The position numbers and the translations under genes were made by a program. A model generated the notes under the pieces. That model searched no databases, was not told the origin of the DNA, and saw only the letters and a list, made by a program, of their open reading frames with translations. Source: an uncultured Prevotellaceae bacterium (GTDB lineage: Bacteria; Bacteroidota; Bacteroidia; Bacteroidales; Bacteroidaceae). Taken from it: 23,155 bases of DNA. Of the stretch, positions 14,375-23,108 are shown one piece after another; position 1 is the first letter of the stretch, and every line of letters begins with the position of its first letter. The stretch lies in the NCBI GenBank assembly GCA_947176655.1, contig CAMWRK010000005.1, positions 1 through 23,155 on the forward strand, given 5' to 3'.

Positions 14375-15469
14375 ATGAAAAGGGTAGTTGCATTGTTTCT
14401 TGTCGCGTGCATCGGGACGATGGGCGTATATGCGGAAGGTGGTGATGCGCCGGCATCTGCGAATGACGGTACGTATCAGGGACCGGAAGTGCGGAAGTTT
14501 TCTGTTGAGAGCCGTTTCGGATGGCAGATGCTCAGAACGGACGGAGCGGGAACGGATGGGAATCGTACTGGATTCCGTGGCGAGTTCTTCAATCTGCGTC
14601 TGGATGCCAGATTGTATCGTGGCTTGACGTTTTCCTGGCGTCAGCGTCTGAATATCACTTCGGAACGCAATTTTTGGAACTCAACGGACTGGATGACGCT
14701 TGATTATACCCACGACGACAGGTGGCATTTCTCTGCCGGCAAGCAGATTGTCGCAATAGGCGGTTATGAGTATGACCGTGCGCCGATAGACCTGTATGGC
14801 GTCAACAGCGAGTTCTGGAACCAGATAGCATGCTATCAGTTCGGTGTCAGCGCGTCATATAGTTTCAGTGCCGCCGACCGTCTGCTCTTGCAGTTCTGCA
14901 ACAGCCCCTTCCGCACATTCATAGGAAGCAACGACACATACGGTTTCTCGCTCATGTGGAATGGTAGCCACGGTATGTGGGAGACTATCTGGTCGGTAAA
15001 TGCCTTCCAGTGTACTGGCGGACGATGGATGAACTATATCGTTCTTGGAAATAAATTCAATTTCCTGCCTGGACGCCTATGGCTGGAACTGGACTACATC
15101 AACCGTGCGAGCAGCAGACAGACGTTCCTGTTCGATGACAGTAGCGTCATAGCCGAGATGAGTGCCAGACCTCTCCGTTCTGTCCGCGTGTTTGCCAAAT
15201 ACAATTTCGACATAAACCGTTCGGGAACCGATGCCGATCTGTGTGTCACCGATGGAACGAAGATTCACGGTGTGAGCGGGGGAGTGGAATACGAGCCGTT
15301 CGCACGCCACCCAGAGGTGCTGCGCCTTTTCGGTATGGCAGGCTACACCTGGGGCGTGAACGCCAATCCGGACGGAGCCATGTTTGACGGACAGGTGCGC
15401 CTGAGCATCGGTGCCAAACTCAATCTGGACATACTGAAAGGGTTGCGCATGGCTCTAAGGAAACATTAA
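14375..15469 (+). CDS. Outer-membrane porin-like beta-barrel protein
   Basis: 364 residues with an N-terminal signal peptide (MKRVVALFLVACIGTMGVYA, cleavage likely after A20). The mature part is made of alternating aromatic/polar strands typical of Bacteroidetes porins: FFNLRLDARLYRGLTFSWRQ, MTLDYTHDDRWHFSAGKQ, LGNKFNFLPGRLWLELDYI and a final strand region VRLSIGAKLNLDILKGL. The pattern of a strand followed by 'AGKQ..AIGGYEYDRAPIDLY' resembles OprO/OprP-type porins of this phylum. It is transcribed divergently from the steroid operon and lies 24 bases before the Gate-domain gene, so those two probably form a transcription unit. Its substrate is unknown; a role in admitting host small molecules is only a context guess. 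Confidence 0.8.
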   Translation: MKRVVALFLVACIGTMGVYAEGGDAPASANDGTYQGPEVRKFSVESRFGWQMLRTDGAGTDGNRTGFRGEFFNLRLDARLYRGLTFSWRQRLNITSERNFWNSTDWMTLDYTHDDRWHFSAGKQIVAIGGYEYDRAPIDLYGVNSEFWNQIACYQFGVSASYSFSAADRLLLQFCNSPFRTFIGSNDTYGFSLMWNGSHGMWETIWSVNAFQCTGGRWMNYIVLGNKFNFLPGRLWLELDYINRASSRQTFLFDDSSVIAEMSARPLRSVRVFAKYNFDINRSGTDADLCVTDGTKIHGVSGGVEYEPFARHPEVLRLFGMAGYTWGVNANPDGAMFDGQVRLSIGAKLNLDILKGLRMALRKH

Positions 15470-15493
15470 AAAAACAAATCTATCAAAACATAT

Positions 15494-17233
15494 ATGCTGA
15501 AAAAGATTCCAAATGGCATTCCATGCCTTATCATTATCGTTGTGCTGTTCGGATACATGGGCAGTGTCATGGGCTTTGCCAACATGCTGAATACTATCAT
15601 GCACACGGCGCATGACCTGTTGCTGAACACCGTGTTCTATCTCATGGGTATGTGCGTCATTACAGGCGCGCTCGGCAAGGTGTTTGTCAATTTCGGAGTT
15701 GTGGATCTGTTGCAGCGTCTGCTTCGCCCTGTCATGCGTCCGCTCTTCAATATGCCCGGTGTGGCATCGCTTGCCGCCGTGCTTACTTTCCTCAGCGACA
15801 ATCCGGCCATCATCGCACTTAGTCAGGACAAGGGTTTTGCCCGCTATTTCAAGAAGTACCAGCACGTGTCGCTGGTCAATTTCGGTACGGCTTTCGGCAT
15901 GGGACTTCTCGTCATCGTGTTCATGGTGGGGCAGGGCTATTTCCTTGCACCCTTTGTGGGCTTCTTCGGAGCAATATGCGGCTGTGTGGTGGCTACACGG
16001 CTGATGCAGCATTTCACTCTGAAGATGTATCCCAACTATCGTGACGAGGATGCCACAGTTGTCACCAATTACAGCGGCGAACTGCTGCCCGATGTGAACT
16101 TCGAGGAAGAAAAACAGCCAGATGATACAAGTCTTTTCGTACGTGTGCTCAATGCTCTTCTTGACGGTGGTAAGGACGGTGTCAGCATCGGCATGGCCAT
16201 CATTCCCGGTGTGCTCATCATCAGTACTTTGGTGATGATGCTCACTTTTGGCGGCACAGCCGAGGGCATAGACGAATCTGGGAACGAGATAATTGTCTAC
16301 ACCGGCGGTGCCTTCCAGGGAACACAGTTGTTGCCATGGCTGGCAGCCAAGATCAGCTTCGTGTTTGAATGGCTCTTCGGCTTCACGGCTCCCGAACTGG
16401 TGGCTTTTCCGATAACCGCCCTCGGCGCTGTGGGTGCCGCCCTCGGACTCATTCCGGAATTCACGTCCAAGGGAATCATCGACGGCAATGCCATAGCCGT
16501 ATGCACAGCCATGGGCATGTGCTGGAGCGGCTATCTCAGCACCGATGCCGCCACTCTGGATTCCTTGGGCTATCGCCCTCTGGTTCCGAAGGCATTCCTC
16601 AGCACATTTCTCGGAGGCATCTGCGCCGGCATCATAACGCATTGGGTATATGTCGCCATTCTTGCTATAAGCGGCCTGTTTGCCCCGTCCTCGGTGTGGA
16701 GCGTACAGACACAGGCCACTCTGTGCAATTCTCCGCAGCACAGGCAGATAGAGATGACAATGCTGGACGACAGTACCTTTGTAGTGAAGGACTGGTTCGG
16801 CGAGGAAGGTACCGACCTCAGATTTCGTGTCAACCAAAAGGATTCTTCCATAGTGATAACCAACGCCTATGCAGAAAAGAGCAAGCGTTTCTTCTTCGTG
16901 GAGATAAACAAGAAGGCGTTGCAGGGTGAGGTGTCATACGCAGCACTGTGTCCGGTGAGCGAGTATTCCAGATACAAGGGAGACGAGCATGGCGGCAACA
17001 TGTTTGTATTCGCATTCCTTTATGATGGTGCACACCGTCCTATAGATCGCGGATACTATGAACTGGTGTGGGGTACGGGTCTGCCTCAGACCGTGGAAGC
17101 TGAGAAGTTCATCCAGGAGGAGATTGCCGCCGAGGCGGACAGCATCCGTCGCGATTCCACATACAAGAGCGTGGCGGCAAAGCTGCTTGAGGAGCAGGAC
17201 ACGCTTGCTACGGACACACCGTCAGTTCGCTAA
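15494..17233 (+). CDS. Gate-domain (nucleoside-recognition) membrane protein with C-terminal soluble extension
   Basis: 579 residues. The first about 400 form a polytopic membrane protein (hydrophobic stretches near 8-27, 42-62, 85-105, 132-168, 230-252, 283-297, 300-320, 335-347 and 368-396) with two Gate-like halves. The recognisable segments are VFYLMGMCVITGALGKVFVN, LTFLSDNPAIIAL (98-110) and FTAPELVAFPITALGAVGAALG. This family is related to SpmA/SpmB and YjiG/YjiH; substrates are not established. From about residue 405 a hydrophilic domain of about 175 residues follows (MTMLDDSTFVVKDWFG, FRVNQKDSSIVITNAY, ELVWGTG), ending in a Glu-rich helical tail. I do not recognise this domain. The layout suggests a transporter with a fused sensor or binding module. 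It is placed behind the porin gene. Confidence 0.78.
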   Translation: MLKKIPNGIPCLIIIVVLFGYMGSVMGFANMLNTIMHTAHDLLLNTVFYLMGMCVITGALGKVFVNFGVVDLLQRLLRPVMRPLFNMPGVASLAAVLTFLSDNPAIIALSQDKGFARYFKKYQHVSLVNFGTAFGMGLLVIVFMVGQGYFLAPFVGFFGAICGCVVATRLMQHFTLKMYPNYRDEDATVVTNYSGELLPDVNFEEEKQPDDTSLFVRVLNALLDGGKDGVSIGMAIIPGVLIISTLVMMLTFGGTAEGIDESGNEIIVYTGGAFQGTQLLPWLAAKISFVFEWLFGFTAPELVAFPITALGAVGAALGLIPEFTSKGIIDGNAIAVCTAMGMCWSGYLSTDAATLDSLGYRPLVPKAFLSTFLGGICAGIITHWVYVAILAISGLFAPSSVWSVQTQATLCNSPQHRQIEMTMLDDSTFVVKDWFGEEGTDLRFRVNQKDSSIVITNAYAEKSKRFFFVEINKKALQGEVSYAALCPVSEYSRYKGDEHGGNMFVFAFLYDGAHRPIDRGYYELVWGTGLPQTVEAEKFIQEEIAAEADSIRRDSTYKSVAAKLLEEQDTLATDTPSVR

Positions 17234-17274
17234 TCTGTTGTCTGGACGGATACGGTAGTCATATCGCGATTTAT

Positions 17275-17299
17275 GGAGCCGGACGTTTTGTCCGGCTTC
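17275..17299 (+). terminator. Hairpin terminator after the Gate-domain gene
   Basis: GCCGGAC (17278-17284) and GTCCGGC (17290-17296) form a perfect stem with a short T-rich loop, extended outward by A-T, G-U and G-C pairs to ten pairs. It lies 42 bases after the stop. Only scattered T residues follow. Confidence 0.6.
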
Positions 17300-17353
17300 T
17301 GCTGTATATTCTTGATACCGATGATACTTACATAATGTTTTCTTGGCATATTG

Positions 17354-17385
17354 CTTGATATTCTTCTTTTTATTTTTTAACTTTG
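17354..17385 (+). promoter_or_regulatory. Promoter of the sialidase gene
   Basis: TAACTTTG (17378-17385) is an exact TAnnTTTG box and CTTG (17354-17357) lies 20 bases upstream as the -33 element. The start codon at 17434 would have a leader of about 42 bases. The remainder of the 200-base gap before the gene holds only the upstream terminator and AT-rich sequence. Confidence 0.65.
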
Positions 17386-17433
17386 TGATGAATAAAAGCC
17401 TAAAAATATCTTTATTAACCTAATATTAACAAC

Positions 17434-20400
17434 ATGAAAAGACTGTTATTTTCATTAACGGCATGCCTGTGCGTGCTGTGGGGGTCGGCGGATTTGCCGT
17501 TCCGAAACCATCGTTATGATTCCTTCAAGGTTCTTGAACCTGCGGAGGGGAGTATTCTGTTTATCGGCAACAGCATTACAGACATGCACAGTTGGCATGA
17601 GACGTTCAGGACATCTGACGGCAGATATCTGCCTATTGTCAACAGAGGCAACTCCGGTACTTTCTCCACTGAGCAGAGTGACAACCTCGAGACATATCTG
17701 GCACACAAGCCCAAGAAGGTGTTCATGATGATAGGCACAAACGACATTGCCACGTCCGGGCTGAACTTCAGCGGCGAGCAGATCCTGGCCTATGTCAAGA
17801 GCATGGTGAAACGTATACGCATGCGTTCGCCAGAGACAAAGATATATCTGTACAGCATCCTCAAGAACCAGACCGGCAACCGCATCGAGGCAACATGGCT
17901 GCATGCCAATGAGGTGCTCAAGGCTTATGCCGAGGCAGAGAATGCTGACTGGCTCACTTACGTTGACCTGTACGACAAACTCGCAGGCATTGCCGACGGC
18001 GGTGTCTGGAGCTATGACAGGCTGCACCTAACGGCGGCTTCCTACAGGGTGTGGTGCGATGCCATCTGCCAGTATCTTCAGGATGGCGAGGACTACACCG
18101 TGACGACGGTGTATCCCGAGAATACCGCTTCCATGCAGAACAACGGCGGCCTCGGCTCCTCCAACGGAATGCTTGCCACAAGTGCGAGCATGCTTCCGAT
18201 AAGTTCTGATGACGTTATTGTGTTCGGTGATGAGCTGGTAAAGAACGGCGAGTGGAACGAACTGTTCGGTTCTCATAACGTGAAGAACCGCGGCACGGGA
18301 TGGGGCTATGGCGGTGACATTGCCACGACAAGCAAACTCGTGGATGCCACATACGCGTCTACCGGAGTGGAGAAGCAGGATGCCAAGGCTATTTTCCTGT
18401 ACACCGGCACAGCTGATGCAAACGGAAGCACCAGCCTAGAGACAGTCAAGAGTGCATACAAGGCTGTAGTGGACAAACTGGCGGAGAAGTCTCCCTCTTC
18501 ACACCTCTACCTGATGGCTCTGTGTCCAACGGCCAACGCATCTACCAATACATCACGTATTGCCGTGCTGAACGCATACATGCAGACACTGGCCGAAGCA
18601 AACGAGAAGATAACCTTTGTTGACACGTATACTCCGCTGCTGAGCGGCACGACGGCCAATGCCAAGTACTTCTATCCCTCAAACTATCTCGGAGGACTCG
18701 GCTATGTCAAGGTGGCAAATCTGATGAAAGATGCCCTTGCCGTTGACTTCCCCACGGACGTCTATGACGTAATCAGCGAGGAGGCTGCAGAAGCACGCCA
18801 TGCCCAGGCCGGCCTGCGCAACAGCATTTCTCAGGCTATAGCTCTCGGCCTGGGTGTGGAACTCGGAAACTCTGTCGGTCAGTACAGAGCCGACGGCATG
18901 GCTGCCTTCAATGCCGAGGTGGACAAGGCCAACGCATTGCTTGCCGCTGGTGACATCACCGAGGAACAGGCTCAGAGCCAGATTGACAAACTTACCCTTG
19001 CACTGACCGAGGCTCTTGTCATGCCGTCAGCCAGCACAGGCAATGCTGCATACTGGTATCAGATTACTTCTTTACGCTCTTCCGACCTGTATGTCTCTGC
19101 CGAAGGTGCAGAGGGAACAGTCGTTGGTTCTCAGACGGAGAACAAGTATGCAGCTTCCATGTGGAAGTTCGTTGTGCGCGAAGACGGTACGTACGATATT
19201 GTCAACCGCGAATATGACAGCTATCTCAGCCCCTCTGCCGCTTACAACTCGGCCATACAGACCACCAGGACACGTCCCAGTGCTGGCTGGACTGTAAGTT
19301 ATGCCAATACGGCAGGTTACTACATCGTGTCTTCCGGTGAAGTGCAGCTGAACCAGACCGGTTCGGCCCAGAACTATGCCATCTACAACTGGAGCGCGTC
19401 CGGCATGAAGGGCAGCGACCGCGGCGATGCCGGATGCCAGCTGAAGATACAGGTGGCTCCGGAACCGGAGGAACGCCCCGGACTGCCTGACGCACTGGTC
19501 TATACCGTAGACAAGGCGCATGGCAACCTGTATCGCGGCACGGCTGTGAACCAGAGCTGGAACAGCCTCTGGAAGAGCAATGACACTCCGCAGCTGTCCT
19601 TTTCCTGTGCAGCCAACAATATGAACTGGGTGGGCAATAACGTGCAGCTCATGACCGGTACAGCCAAGAGGGCCACATATACCCTTTCCGCACCTTCCGA
19701 CTATGTCATAGAGGAGTACAGTTTCACCTTTGCCAACAATGGTCACAACACCGGTATGCCGCTGACCATGGACAACGGCACGTCGTACACTACATCCGCC
19801 ACGCCGCAGACCGTAAGTGCAAGCGGTCAGAAGCTTTATTCCGTATCCTTTGAACTGACTGGTGACAACGGTAACGGCGTTGTGCTTTCTGACTTTATTG
19901 TCAAGGTGAAGGAGGACAAGCAGGAAGGGCCTCTTGTCAGCACCGAAGGTAACGAACATTGGTACTACATCCTCAATGCCGGCACCAAGGACTACAGCCG
20001 CGACAAGGCGGTGTACTACGATGCTAGCATAGATCGTCTTCGCTTCGGCAACAAGGCATTCAGGGCAGACTATGTATGGAGCTTCTGGGAACAGGACGGC
20101 AAGTTGGCCATAAAGAACTATAACGGACAGTATTTCGGAACAGCCGGAGCGGGCACTGGCGGCACGACGCAGTTCGGTGCTGTGGATACTCCCAACTACA
20201 TTTATAATATAGAGAGTGCATACGGCTTTTTTCTCATCAAGGACGAGAGCACAGAGTTGCACGCTCAGGAGTCCGGTGCCGTACTGGTACGCTGGGCTGC
20301 CTCTGATGGCAACGCATCGCTGTGGAGATTTGAGGAGGCCGATGTCACCGATGCCGAGGCTTCACTGTCAAGCACTACCGTTGTGCAGGGCAAGGTGACG

Positions 20401-22107
20401 ACTGGTATCGGTAACAAGAACCAGCCCATGGTACGCTCCACTATCTGTGTCGGTGGTCTTGCAGGCAATTGCCAGTTGCAGGGCGTCAAAGGTCTTTTTG
20501 CAGGAACGAAGAGGACAGACATAACCAATGTCAAGGCCTATCTCGCCACGAATGCACGCGAACTTTTCATCGACACGGAAGACCGCAAGATGCCATGGCG
20601 CGAGGAGAACGGTTTCCTGTTCGGCGAACCTGTCTCGCTTGCTTCCGACGGTACTTTCACCATTACCGGCTCTTATGATATGGCTCCTGGCGAGCACTAT
20701 CTGTGGATAACTTACGACATAGCCGATGATGCCCAGGAAGGTGACCGCGTTGATGCGCGCATAATGAGCTACACGATAGACGGCAACGAGGTCAAGGAGG
20801 CCAACGGACATCCAGAACACCAGGCCACCATATTCCTTTCCGAGAGCGCAGTGCTGATGCCAATGGACAAGGGCACGCGTTACTATCGCATACCGTCCAT
20901 CACTGTGACCGCAGACGGCCAACGTCTTGTCACTCTGACGGACGACCGCAAGGCACACGGTGCCGACCTGCCCAGTCACTGTTATCTGGTTGCACAATAT
21001 TCTGACGACAATGGCAAGACATGGAGCGATCCTGTTACTGTGGCCGGTACTGCCGAAACGGGTGGCGATTACGGTCATGGCGATGCCTCTCTGGTGACCA
21101 ACCGCGACAATGGTGACATCATAGGTATCATGACCAGTGCCGGAACGTACGGCCATGGCTTCTTCGCAGGTACCGCAGCCGAGCCTCCACGCTGGAAGAC
21201 AATCATAAGCCACGACAACGGCCTCACATGGGGAGTTCCCGTGGATCACACCGATGACCTTTATGGTGCCAATTGTTCCAATGAGAAGACCAAGACATGG
21301 AGGAGCGGTTTCTCCGGATCCGGTGCGGCATTGCAGAAGCGCGACGGCACATTGGTGTCCAGTTTTGTCAACCGAGAGGCTGACAACAGCCAGAACTTCT
21401 ACTTCTTCATGAGCAAGGACGGTGGCGAGAGCTGGTATGTCAGCGGCACCAGCGGCACCAAGGGAGCCGACGAGCCCAAGACACTGGAGCGCAACAATGG
21501 CGACCTGGCCATCAGCGTGCGTGCCAGCGGTTACAACTACTACAACTACACTTCCGATGACGGTGCCACATGGCACAAGCCGTCACAGACACGCTTCACC
21601 ACAGGTATCTCAGGCAATGCATGCGACGGAGAGTATATGGTATGGTGTTCAACTTTGGAGGGGAATCCATGGAACATTGCCCTGCAGACTCTGCCCAACA
21701 ACAGCAGCCGCCAGAATGTCAGCATAGCACTCTCTACGGACGAGGGAGCCACCTTCGGCACCCCCAAGACCATCTGCCCGCGCGGTTCTGCCTATTCGGC
21801 CTGCACGGTCTTGCCGGACGGCACGTTGGGCGTGTATTACGAGGAAAATGGAGTGTACGACGGCTTTGTCATGCGCTTTGTACGCTTCTCTCTTGACTGG
21901 GCCAGCAACGGTGCATACAAGTTCACCGATGACGCTCCATTCCACCCGATCAAATCAACGAAGGAAACGGGTATTGACGATGTCATATCCGCGCCGGTAT
22001 CCGCCACAAATGGTGCCGTATATGACATGCAGGGACGCCGTCTTGCCGTTCCCGCATCTCCCGGCATCTACATCAGTAACGGACGCAAGGTACTTGTCAA
22101 CAAGTAA
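17434..22107 (+). CDS. Secreted multidomain sialidase with N-terminal SGNH esterase
   Basis: 1557 residues, predicted to release sialic acid from host glycans after removing O-acetyl groups. Order: signal peptide (about 1-19); SGNH hydrolase 38-220 with GNSITD (catalytic S47), RGNSG, GTND (101-104) and DRLH (D195, H198); a second SGNH-like fold 257-450 whose Ser position is Glu (FGDELV, E267) and which lacks DxxH; a helical FIVAR-like stretch 452-540; lectin-like beta-trefoil regions about 540-665 and 843-975 around an unrecognised beta domain; a sialidase-associated N-domain about 980-1130; GH33 sialidase about 1140-1510 with YRIP (1151-1154). Its five Asp boxes start near 1190 (SDDNGKTW), 1259 (SHDNGLTW), 1327 (SKDGGESW), 1374 (SDDGATW) and 1434 (STDEGATF). 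The tail VYDMQGRRL...GIYISNGRKVLV resembles Prevotella C-terminal sorting tails, suggesting cell-surface or type IX export. Own promoter and terminator; single-gene unit. Confidence 0.9.
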   Translation: MKRLLFSLTACLCVLWGSADLPFRNHRYDSFKVLEPAEGSILFIGNSITDMHSWHETFRTSDGRYLPIVNRGNSGTFSTEQSDNLETYLAHKPKKVFMMIGTNDIATSGLNFSGEQILAYVKSMVKRIRMRSPETKIYLYSILKNQTGNRIEATWLHANEVLKAYAEAENADWLTYVDLYDKLAGIADGGVWSYDRLHLTAASYRVWCDAICQYLQDGEDYTVTTVYPENTASMQNNGGLGSSNGMLATSASMLPISSDDVIVFGDELVKNGEWNELFGSHNVKNRGTGWGYGGDIATTSKLVDATYASTGVEKQDAKAIFLYTGTADANGSTSLETVKSAYKAVVDKLAEKSPSSHLYLMALCPTANASTNTSRIAVLNAYMQTLAEANEKITFVDTYTPLLSGTTANAKYFYPSNYLGGLGYVKVANLMKDALAVDFPTDVYDVISEEAAEARHAQAGLRNSISQAIALGLGVELGNSVGQYRADGMAAFNAEVDKANALLAAGDITEEQAQSQIDKLTLALTEALVMPSASTGNAAYWYQITSLRSSDLYVSAEGAEGTVVGSQTENKYAASMWKFVVREDGTYDIVNREYDSYLSPSAAYNSAIQTTRTRPSAGWTVSYANTAGYYIVSSGEVQLNQTGSAQNYAIYNWSASGMKGSDRGDAGCQLKIQVAPEPEERPGLPDALVYTVDKAHGNLYRGTAVNQSWNSLWKSNDTPQLSFSCAANNMNWVGNNVQLMTGTAKRATYTLSAPSDYVIEEYSFTFANNGHNTGMPLTMDNGTSYTTSATPQTVSASGQKLYSVSFELTGDNGNGVVLSDFIVKVKEDKQEGPLVSTEGNEHWYYILNAGTKDYSRDKAVYYDASIDRLRFGNKAFRADYVWSFWEQDGKLAIKNYNGQYFGTAGAGTGGTTQFGAVDTPNYIYNIESAYGFFLIKDESTELHAQESGAVLVRWAASDGNASLWRFEEADVTDAEASLSSTTVVQGKVTTGIGNKNQPMVRSTICVGGLAGNCQLQGVKGLFAGTKRTDITNVKAYLATNARELFIDTEDRKMPWREENGFLFGEPVSLASDGTFTITGSYDMAPGEHYLWITYDIADDAQEGDRVDARIMSYTIDGNEVKEANGHPEHQATIFLSESAVLMPMDKGTRYYRIPSITVTADGQRLVTLTDDRKAHGADLPSHCYLVAQYSDDNGKTWSDPVTVAGTAETGGDYGHGDASLVTNRDNGDIIGIMTSAGTYGHGFFAGTAAEPPRWKTIISHDNGLTWGVPVDHTDDLYGANCSNEKTKTWRSGFSGSGAALQKRDGTLVSSFVNREADNSQNFYFFMSKDGGESWYVSGTSGTKGADEPKTLERNNGDLAISVRASGYNYYNYTSDDGATWHKPSQTRFTTGISGNACDGEYMVWCSTLEGNPWNIALQTLPNNSSRQNVSIALSTDEGATFGTPKTICPRGSAYSACTVLPDGTLGVYYEENGVYDGFVMRFVRFSLDWASNGAYKFTDDAPFHPIKSTKETGIDDVISAPVSATNGAVYDMQGRRLAVPASPGIYISNGRKVLVNK

Positions 22108-22115
22108 TAGTGTAA

Positions 22116-22161
22116 ACATAAAAATCGGGGCTGAGTTTAAACTCAGCCCCGATTTTTATGT
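22116..22161. terminator. Perfect 46-base palindrome, bidirectional intrinsic terminator
   Basis: The two 23-base arms are exact reverse complements centred on TTTAAA at 22136-22141. The core stem is ATCGGGGCTGAG, with an A-run on the left and a T-run on the right, so it works as a GC stem plus U-tract for both the sialidase gene and the convergent phosphatase gene. It begins 8 bases after the sialidase stop. Confidence 0.93.
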
Positions 22162-22173
22162 CGGTCGCACAGT

Positions 22174-23108
22174 TTACTTGCCGGACGTGTGTTCCTGTAT
22201 GCCGCACAAGCGGCGTATTTTGTTCGGAATATCTGTGTTGTCCTGGAAGCCCTGGAACAGCTCGCTGCCGGTGCCTATGGCGAACACGGGAACGAAGTCG
22301 CCGCTGTGTGAACCTGTTGTCCAGCCTATGCCGGTGATATGGTCCATGATGTTGAAGGTACGCTCGACGAATTTGTTCAGTGAGACGTAGAGGGTCTTCT
22401 TCTCCTGTGTGCTCTTGTCGATGAAGGTGCTGCGGAATGCTTCCTGCAATGCCTTGTCCTGTTTCTCGTTTATGGGGATGGCGGTGTACAGTCCGAGTTT
22501 CTCACCAAGGTACGTTTTCATGAAGTCCCACGTGATGCTGTCGCCGTTCTTTATCATGCGCTGGCATTCGTACTGCATGGCCTGCATGGATGTGCGCTGG
22601 TAATCGAAATTCTTCATCTTCAGTGTGTATGGACCTCCGCTGACACCGGCGGCCATGCCGCCTGTGTTGTGGTCTGCCGTTACTACGATGAGTGTTTCGT
22701 CCTTGTGACGCAGGTAGAAGTCGTAGGCCAGACGCAGTGACTCGTCAAAGTTGAGCAGCTCTTTCACCGCCGCACCGGCATCGTTGGGGTGCAATGCATG
22801 GTCTATGAGTCCGCCCTCTATCATGATGAAGAACTTCTTGGGCGAAACCTTTTCCATGTGTTCTATGCATGCCTTGGTTATGAAGGGCAACGTGAGATTC
22901 CCCTTTATGCTGTCTATCGTGTAGCCGATATGGTCAAGATGGTACGGCGCGTTCAGCAGCACCACCTTGTTGCCGTGCTTGCCCTCCTTCCATTGGTCGG
23001 GGCCGTTCACTATGGAGTATCCGGCGTCGGACAGTATGGTCTGCACGTCGGGCTGGCCTTCGGGAGCGCGTCCGCGCAGTTTGCCTCCTGCAAACATGTC
23101 GTAGTTGC
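22174..23108 (-). CDS. Alkaline phosphatase, N-terminal part beyond the window end
   Basis: C-terminal two thirds of a periplasmic PhoA-superfamily phosphomonoesterase. Metal ligands are present with the classical spacing: E94, D99 and H103 (IEGGLIDHALH, matching E. coli E322, D327, H331), D142-H143 (VTADHN, matching D369-H370) and H264 (TGSHSGDFVPVFAIG, matching H412); numbering is from the first visible Met at 23097. The frame continues upstream of that Met (SNYD), so this Met is internal. The nucleophile Ser and the first metal ligand lie beyond the genomic sequence. The in-frame TAA just upstream (23113-23115) falls in adapter sequence and is not a real stop. Convergent with the sialidase gene. 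Confidence 0.92.

Noticed and set aside
15455..16837. A 460-codon open frame antisense to the Gate-domain gene
   Set aside because: The opposite strand encodes a clear membrane protein; this frame is His/Glu-rich with no recognisable domain.
19072..21576. Long antisense frames (about 400 codons each) opposite the sialidase gene
   Set aside because: They overlap conserved sialidase and lectin-like coding sequence, and their composition is that of a shadow frame.
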